This document shows positions 57,745-64,000 of a stretch of DNA of 64,000 nt, in pieces. Both the position numbers and the translations under genes were made by a program. The notes beneath the pieces were generated by a model, which did not search any database, had not been told where the DNA came from, and worked only from the letters and a program-made list of their open reading frames with translations. Every line of letters begins with the position of its first letter. Positions within the stretch are counted from its first letter, which is position 1. Location: the NCBI RefSeq assembly GCF_028368855.1, contig NZ_JAQNCY010000003.1, positions 186,001 through 250,000 of the forward strand. The letters are read 5' to 3'. This DNA comes from Leisingera sp. SS27 (lineage in GTDB: Bacteria > Pseudomonadota > Alphaproteobacteria > Rhodobacterales > Rhodobacteraceae).

Positions 57745-57841
57745 GGCTCTGGTTTTTGTCATAAAAACAATAACTTGTTTGCGTCTGATCTGAAGCTGTC
57801 AACGGCGCGGAAAATCCTGCAATTTTTCTTTCACGAAGATG

Positions 57842-57870
57842 TTGACTCGGCCCGGATCGATGCCTAGCTT
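57842..57870 (+). promoter_or_regulatory. groESL promoter
   Basis: TTGACT (57842-57847) and TAGCTT (57865-57870) are 17 bases apart, directly upstream of the CIRCE operator. The -10 could equally be read as CCTAGCT in an RpoH-like promoter, so dual control is possible. Confidence 0.6.
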
Positions 57871-57877
57871 CCCCTCG

Positions 57878-57904
57878 TTAGCACTCAGCCCTATTGAGTG
57901 ATAA
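57878..57904 (+). promoter_or_regulatory. CIRCE operator (HrcA binding site)
   Basis: TTAGCACTC (57878-57886), nine bases, then GAGTGATAA (57896-57904). This matches the CIRCE consensus with one mismatch in the right arm. It lies between the groESL promoter and groES, so HrcA should repress the operon until heat or misfolding stress. Confidence 0.93.
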
Positions 57905-57971
57905 CGGCCCCGCCGGGGAGGCGGAGGTCCAACTGATAACAACCTTTGAGCCTTTTTAAGGAGCTGCAAAG

Positions 57972-58259
57972 ATGGCATTGAAACCGCTGCATGACCGTGT
58001 GCTGGTGCGCCGCACCGAAAGCGAAGAAAAAACCGCGGGCGGCCTGATCATCCCCGATTCCGCCAAGGAAAAGCCGAGCGAAGGCCAAGTCGTCGCCACC
58101 GGCGAAGGCGCCCGTAAGGACAGCGGCGAGCTGATCGCAATGGCTGTGAAAGCCGGCGACAAGATCCTGTTCGGCAAGTGGTCCGGCACCGAAGTGACCG
58201 TCGACGGCGAAGAGCTGCTGATGATGAAGGAAAGCGACATCATGGGCATCATCGAGTAA
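57972..58259 (+). CDS. groES: Co-chaperonin GroES
   Basis: 95 aa, standard length. [21 protein letters not shown] opens the beta-barrel; the mobile loop [19 protein letters not shown] and roof region [14 protein letters not shown] are intact, ending [11 protein letters not shown]. It caps GroEL. An AAGGAG site precedes the ATG. First gene of groESL under CIRCE control. Confidence 0.98.
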   Translation: MALKPLHDRVLVRRTESEEKTAGGLIIPDSAKEKPSEGQVVATGEGARKDSGELIAMAVKAGDKILFGKWSGTEVTVDGEELLMMKESDIMGIIE

Positions 58260-58332
58260 GACCCCGGGATTTTCCCACGTCTTCTCTGATCCCACAATCG
58301 CTGAAACACACAGAATTTCTCTAGGAGAGTGA

Positions 58333-59988
<1,656 letters not shown>

Positions 59989-60016
59989 TCATCAGCCATC
60001 CATCCGGATGACTTTG

Positions 60017-60042
60017 GGGGCTGCCTTCGGGCGGCCCCTTTT
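60017..60042 (+). terminator. Rho-independent terminator of groESL
   Basis: GGGGCTGCC (60017-60025) pairs with GGCGGCCCC (60030-60038) with one G-T wobble and a stable TTCG tetraloop, followed by TTTT. Confidence 0.88.
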
Positions 60043-60060
60043 CGTTTTCAGGGGAGAAGA

Positions 60061-60111
60061 AGGCCCGCCTTGCGGGCCTGCCTCCGGCGGGAGTATTTGT
60101 GCAAAGGTGAA
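60061..60111 (+). repeat. Intergenic hairpin element of the type scattered in roseobacter genomes
   Basis: AGGCCCGC/GCGGGCCT (60061-60079) forms a hairpin followed by CCTCCGGCGGGAGTATTT and an AAGGTGAA tail to 60111. A diverged relative of the tail, reverse complemented, is at 3336-3358. I recall similar elements as frequent in this group, but I cannot verify the count here. Confidence 0.4.
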
Positions 60112-60126
60112 TGCGGGAGGTTTAGA

Positions 60127-60711
60127 ATGGTTGTTGGGCCGGATTTTTCGAGCAGCGTTAAGGAAGAGCATTTTGACGAGGTAGAGGCGCTTTTGCTTGC
60201 CGCCTTTCCCACCGATGCCGAAGCGCGGCTGGTGCGGCAGTTGCGGGCGGACGGAGATATGCTGGCCGAGTTTCAGAAGCCCTGGGACGGCAGGATCGGC
60301 GGCTATTACGCGCTGAGCCGGATGCAGGCGCCGGCGGGGTGGGCCTGTCTGGCACCGATGGCGGTGCGGCCCGAATGGCAGGGCGGCCGGCTGGCGGAGC
60401 GCAATCCGAATATGGAGGCCGGCGGGCCTGAGGATGAGTCCAATCGCAGGCCGTGGCGGTTCGGTACCCGGATGCTGCGGGAACTGGCGCAGTGCTATGA
60501 GATGCCGGCGGAGGCGTTTGAAGGGCAGCTTCCCGAAACCATCGTCGTTCTGGGAAAGCCCTCTTTCTACGGCCGCTACGGCTTCAGCCTGGAGCGGGCG
60601 CAGAAGCTCAAGAGCCCCTATCCGCTGGAATACACGCTGATCCTGCGCCGCGGCGATGATGTGCCGGAGGCGGAGCTGATCTATCCGCGGGCGTTTTCCG
60701 GCGGCAGCTGA
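60127..60711 (+). CDS. GNAT family N-acetyltransferase
   Basis: 194 aa from ATG 60127 (MVVGPDFSSSVKEEHFDEVEALL). It has the YhbS-like GNAT layout: ALLLAAFPTDAEARLVRQLR near residues 21-40, LAPMAVRPEWQGG near 76, and VVLGKPSFYGRYGFSLE near 140-156. The usual Q/R-x-x-G-x-G/A acetyl-CoA motif is not obvious; a stretch of about 20 residues (ERNPNMEAGGPEDES) sits where it is expected, so acetyl-CoA binding may differ. Substrate unknown. Confidence 0.75.
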   Translation: MVVGPDFSSSVKEEHFDEVEALLLAAFPTDAEARLVRQLRADGDMLAEFQKPWDGRIGGYYALSRMQAPAGWACLAPMAVRPEWQGGRLAERNPNMEAGGPEDESNRRPWRFGTRMLRELAQCYEMPAEAFEGQLPETIVVLGKPSFYGRYGFSLERAQKLKSPYPLEYTLILRRGDDVPEAELIYPRAFSGGS

Positions 60712-60788
60712 CACGAAGATTTCAGTGGCCGGGCGTGAGGGAGCGGGCTAGCTTTTTGAGAGACGCGCAACAGGAAAGGCTCCGGCAC

Positions 60789-62102
60789 ATGGCGACACCG
60801 GCAAGACCGATGCTGGCCCGTCTTTTGCTGGCCTTGGCTGTTGCAGGCTGTGCGGTTTCCCCGGTGGACCGGCTGGCCAAGCCGCCGAACCTCTATGTGA
60901 CAGGGCGCAATTATCAGGCCGAGGAGGTGCCTGAGGCGCAGCGCTCGGTGGCGCCGCGGCTTCTCTATGTCACCAACCGCTCGCAGCAGGTGAACGGCGA
61001 CGGGTCCGTGACCTATCTGGCGGAACGGTCGGATTCCATGGCTTTTGGTGTGGCCCAGGTTCAGTTCACGAGGGTGCAGGACTGGCCGGAACTGGTGGCC
61101 CTGACCCATGCCGATGGAAAGGGGCGGCTGCCGCGGCTGAAGGTGGCGGGCTACCGGGATAACATCCGATTCTCCAAAACACCGCTGCCTGCCGAACGGC
61201 GCGGCGGCCGTGTGGTGACCGAGGCGCAGGCTGAACAGGATTATGCGGCCTACGCAGCAGCCTTCCGTAAAGCGGTGGCGGCTGAGATCCGGCGGGCCGG
61301 GTCGGGGCGCATTCTGCTGTTTGTGCACGGGTTCAACAATGATTTCGATGAAGCCCTGACCACCCTGGCCAACATCTGGCATTACGCAGGCCGGCGTTCT
61401 GTTCCGATGGCGTTTTCCTGGCCCGCCGGAACGTCCGGCCTGTTCAAATACTTCCGCGACCGGGAGGCGGGGGATTTCTCGGTCTTCCATCTGAAGGAGA
61501 CACTTGATCTGCTGGCGTCAGTGCCGGAGGTGGAGGACATCGATATCGTTGCGCATTCGCGGGGCGCTGATGTGGCCGCAACGGCGCTGCGGGAGCTGGT
61601 GATCCGCGAACGGGGGCGGGGGATCCGGCCGAAGATTTCGCTGAAAACCGGCACCCTGGTTCTGGCGGCGCCGGATCTGGATGTCGGCATTGTGCGCCAG
61701 CGGCTGATTTCCGAGCGGGTCTTTGCCGCCTTTGAGCAGGTCAATGTCTATATCAACCGTGATGACCAGGCGCTGGCCTTTGCCTCGATCCTGACACAGG
61801 AGGCGCGGTTCGGGCGTCTGGATGCCACCGATTTCGCGCCGGGCGAACTGGCCTCATTGAAGAAGGTCGGGCTGGTCCATTTCATCCGGGTCGAGGGCGC
61901 GGGCGGGGCCGGGCATTCTTATTTCCGCGACAACCCCGGTGCGATGTCGGACATTGCCCTGGCACTGCGGACACGGGCATTTCCGGGCGGAACATTGCGC
62001 CCGCTGGACCTGGATCACGACAATATCTGGACCCTGCACCCCAACTACCCCCTGGAACGGCTGCCGGATCTGGAACTGGATTTTGTGCAGGAGCGCCGCT
62101 GA
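60789..62102 (+). CDS. DUF900-type alpha/beta hydrolase, probable lipoprotein
   Basis: 437 aa from ATG 60789, after AGGAAAGG. A lipoprotein signal is visible: MATPARPMLARLLLALAVAGC, with the lipobox VAGC and acceptor Cys near residue 21. The alpha/beta-hydrolase core has LLFVHGFNNDF near residue 179 (oxyanion) and the nucleophile elbow AHSRGAD near 256. It likely sits on the inner or outer membrane facing the periplasm. Family members are putative esterases with unknown substrates. Confidence 0.83.
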   Translation: MATPARPMLARLLLALAVAGCAVSPVDRLAKPPNLYVTGRNYQAEEVPEAQRSVAPRLLYVTNRSQQVNGDGSVTYLAERSDSMAFGVAQVQFTRVQDWPELVALTHADGKGRLPRLKVAGYRDNIRFSKTPLPAERRGGRVVTEAQAEQDYAAYAAAFRKAVAAEIRRAGSGRILLFVHGFNNDFDEALTTLANIWHYAGRRSVPMAFSWPAGTSGLFKYFRDREAGDFSVFHLKETLDLLASVPEVEDIDIVAHSRGADVAATALRELVIRERGRGIRPKISLKTGTLVLAAPDLDVGIVRQRLISERVFAAFEQVNVYINRDDQALAFASILTQEARFGRLDATDFAPGELASLKKVGLVHFIRVEGAGGAGHSYFRDNPGAMSDIALALRTRAFPGGTLRPLDLDHDNIWTLHPNYPLERLPDLELDFVQERR

Positions 62103-62169
62103 TTGAGAGCAGGCCGGGGCCCGAAAAATTCACTGGCGGGCGTTGCCATTACGCGGTAGCTGCCTTCCT

Positions 62170-63027
62170 ATGCGCCTGTTTCTTCTCGTCTCTCTCACCA
62201 TGGCAGCCTTTGCCGCGAACTCCATTCTCAGCCGGCTGGCGATCGGGGCCGGGCATATGGATGCGGGCAGCTTTGGCCTGCTGCGGCTGGCTTCAGGGGC
62301 GGCCATGCTGGTAATTCTGTGCCGGATGCAGGGGCTGGCGGTGCGGCAGGATTTGCGGGCGAGCCTGCAGGGCGGGGCGGCGCTGACACTTTATATCGCG
62401 GGGTTTTCGCTGGCCTATCAGCAGCTTGATGCAGGCCTTGGCGCGCTGGTGCTGTTCGGGGTGGTGCAGGTCACGATGTTCTTGTGGGGCGCGCTGCGCG
62501 GCACGCCTGTCAGCGGCGGCCAGGTGGCGGGTGCGCTGCTGGCCTTTCTGGGGCTTGCCTATGTGGTCTGGCCCGATGGCTCTGGCACGGCGCCCCTGGG
62601 GGCGTCGCTGCTGATGGCGGCGGCGGGGCTGGGATGGGGGATCTACAGCATATTGGGGCGCGGCGCGGCGCAGCCGCTGGCGGCGACGGCGGTGAATTTC
62701 CTGTGGTCCACGGCGATGTTCCTGCCGGTTGCCCTGTGGCTGGGCGGCGGCACGGTAAGCCTTTATGGCGCAGTGCTGGCGGCGCTGTCAGGCGCGGTGA
62801 CCTCCGGCATCGGCTACGCGCTGTGGTACCGGCTGCTGCCGCAGATCCTGCCGGCAGTGGCCGCCACCGTGCAGCTGAGCGTGCCGGTGATCGCGATCCT
62901 GGCCGGGGCGGCGCTGCTGGGTGAGGCGATCGGCTTGCGGCTGGTCTTTGGCAGCGCGGCGGTCCTGGGCGGCATCGCGCTGGTGGTGCTGCGGGCGCCT
63001 GCACACAAAGCTTTGGCGGCGAAGTAG
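62170..63027 (+). CDS. DMT superfamily (EamA) transporter
   Basis: 285 aa from ATG 62170 ([25 protein letters not shown]). Ten hydrophobic segments arranged as two EamA repeats are visible. It probably exports amino acids, nucleobases or other small metabolites across the inner membrane; the substrate cannot be predicted. It is 67 bases after the DUF900 gene and 46 bases before a secreted hydrolase, all on the same strand. Confidence 0.87.
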   Translation: MRLFLLVSLTMAAFAANSILSRLAIGAGHMDAGSFGLLRLASGAAMLVILCRMQGLAVRQDLRASLQGGAALTLYIAGFSLAYQQLDAGLGALVLFGVVQVTMFLWGALRGTPVSGGQVAGALLAFLGLAYVVWPDGSGTAPLGASLLMAAAGLGWGIYSILGRGAAQPLAATAVNFLWSTAMFLPVALWLGGGTVSLYGAVLAALSGAVTSGIGYALWYRLLPQILPAVAATVQLSVPVIAILAGAALLGEAIGLRLVFGSAAVLGGIALVVLRAPAHKALAAK

Positions 63028-63073
63028 GAACCGGGGGCTTCCCTGTGCCGCCGCTTGCGCTTATCTGGGCGTC

Positions 63074-63850
63074 ATGCGTGATGTTCTGAAATCCCTGTTG
63101 ACCGCTGCTGCGGTGCTGCTGCCGCTGCCTGCGGCGGCTGATTGCGTGATCCTGCTGCACGGGCTGGCGCGTTCAGAGACCTCCTTTGCGGTGATGGAGG
63201 AGGTGCTGCAATCGCGCGGGTTTGACGTGGTGCGGCCCGGCTATGCCTCTACCGAACAGCCGGTTGAAGTGCTGGCAGAGCAGACCTTGCCTGCGGCTTT
63301 TGCAGACTGCGGCGGGCAGAGAACCCATGTTGTGACCCACTCGATGGGGGGCATTCTGCTGCGCCACTGGCTGCGGGGCAACTGGCCGGAAAACCTGGGC
63401 CGCGTGGTGATGATGGGACCGCCCAATCAGGGCAGCGAGCTGGTGGATGAACTGGGCGATTGGGAGGTTTTCGGCTATCTGAACGGCCCCGCCGGGCTGC
63501 AGCTGGGAACCGGAGAGGACAGCCTGCCGAAGCAATTGCCGGAGGTGGGGTTCGAGCTGGGGGTGATTGCCGGCAGCGAGACACTGAACCCGGTGTTCTC
63601 CGCGCTGATCCCCGGTGCAGATGACGGCAAGGTGTCGGTGGAGAGCACCAAGGTTGCGGGCATGGCGGCGCATCTGACGTTGCCGGTCACCCATACCTAC
63701 ATGATGAACAACCCGCAGGTGATGGCGCAGGCGCTGCATTTCCTGGAGGAGGGGAGGTTTGAGCCCGGCCTGGGCTGGCTGGCGGCAGTGGAAGAAATCA
63801 TTGGCGAGGCCTGCCAGCTGAATGGCGGCTGTGAAGAGGCGGAACAATGA
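63074..63850 (+). CDS. Secreted alpha/beta hydrolase, lipase-like
   Basis: 258 aa from ATG 63074, with a signal peptide ([22 protein letters not shown]). The oxyanion strand is [15 protein letters not shown] near residues 24-38; the nucleophile elbow is [14 protein letters not shown] near 92 (T-H-S-M-G-G). An [12 protein letters not shown] loop near 115 is typical of triacylglycerol-lipase/PGAP1-like proteins. A C-terminal His in LPVTHTYMM near 206 could complete the triad. It overlaps the next gene by four bases (ATGA). Confidence 0.83.
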   Translation: MRDVLKSLLTAAAVLLPLPAAADCVILLHGLARSETSFAVMEEVLQSRGFDVVRPGYASTEQPVEVLAEQTLPAAFADCGGQRTHVVTHSMGGILLRHWLRGNWPENLGRVVMMGPPNQGSELVDELGDWEVFGYLNGPAGLQLGTGEDSLPKQLPEVGFELGVIAGSETLNPVFSALIPGADDGKVSVESTKVAGMAAHLTLPVTHTYMMNNPQVMAQALHFLEEGRFEPGLGWLAAVEEIIGEACQLNGGCEEAEQ

Positions 63851-64000
63851 CGTTGGAACTGACGCTGCAGGGCGGCGATGTGCTGCGTCCCGGCGGGCTG
63901 GAAACAGCTGGTGAGATCGCCATCGCGGGTGGTCTTGTGGCGGATGCGCCTGCCGGGCGGGTTGTGGATCTGTCAGGCTATCTGGTGCTGCCGGGGATCG
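63847..64000 (+). CDS. PhnM-like amidohydrolase, N-terminal fragment (cut by window edge)
   Basis: The first 51 residues are present. They form the beta-sandwich start of a cyclic amidohydrolase, ending [12 protein letters not shown] just before the expected metal-binding HxD/HGD motif. The wording resembles roseobacter PhnM (alpha-D-ribose 1-methylphosphonate 5-triphosphate diphosphatase), but with so little sequence another amidohydrolase is possible. The ATG overlaps the stop of the upstream hydrolase. Confidence 0.5.
   Translation, partial: MTLELTLQGGDVLRPGGLETAGEIAIAGGLVADAPAGRVVDLSGYLVLPGI

Overview
The window is about 64 kb of a high-GC alphaproteobacterial chromosome. Gene content and order point to a marine Rhodobacteraceae (Roseobacter group, Ruegeria/Phaeobacter/Leisingera-like). 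Supporting signs are the split atpHAGDC operon, the hisC-tyrA pair, a CIRCE-controlled groESL, Rhodobacteraceae-type families (DUF2125, DUF1194, DUF995, DUF2161, H-type lectin, TIGR01459), and frequent GTG starts with strong Shine-Dalgarno sites. The genus assignment is inference from family recognition, not from a search.

Layout. 0-13.5 kb is core: hisC-tyrA-extensin-like, DUF2125, a ChaC-like cyclotransferase, an ExbB/MotA-like plus OmpA-like inner-membrane motor pair, an M23 peptidase, clpA, gloB and a methyltransferase. 13.9-18.8 kb is the F1 ATP synthase operon atpHAGDC, closed by a clear terminator.

18.85-31.7 kb reads as an accessory island with visibly lower GC. It has two parts. First is a minus-strand phage-derived locus in which a MuF (Mu gpF-like) domain is joined to a C-terminal CdiA_C-like tRNase toxin domain, with a small overlapping gene that is a candidate immunity protein; the 5' end of the toxin gene is frame-disrupted. 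Second is a catabolic cluster: a Tat-exported solute-binding protein, a sterol-desaturase-type di-iron enzyme, a LysR regulator, an AMP-forming acyl-CoA ligase, a cupin with the metal motif of DMSP lyases, a FadB-like hydratase/dehydrogenase and a thiolase. The cluster has no acyl-CoA dehydrogenase, which would make sense if a lyase or a pre-hydroxylated substrate supplies the oxidised acid.

31.7-64 kb returns to core and lineage-specific genes. It holds a methyltransferase with a regulatory domain, an Aer-type PAS protein, a GlxA-type regulator, NhaC, an H-type lectin beside a helical protein with a central hydrophobic segment, a MerR/MFS divergon, prs, small-molecule enzymes, ribF, a MaoC hydratase, a chemoreceptor, a LuxR solo, ppaC, a TraB/GumN tandem, groESL, a GNAT, two hydrolases, a DMT exporter and the start of a PhnM-like amidohydrolase cut by the window edge. 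I see no rRNA, tRNA, CRISPR array or intact insertion sequence.
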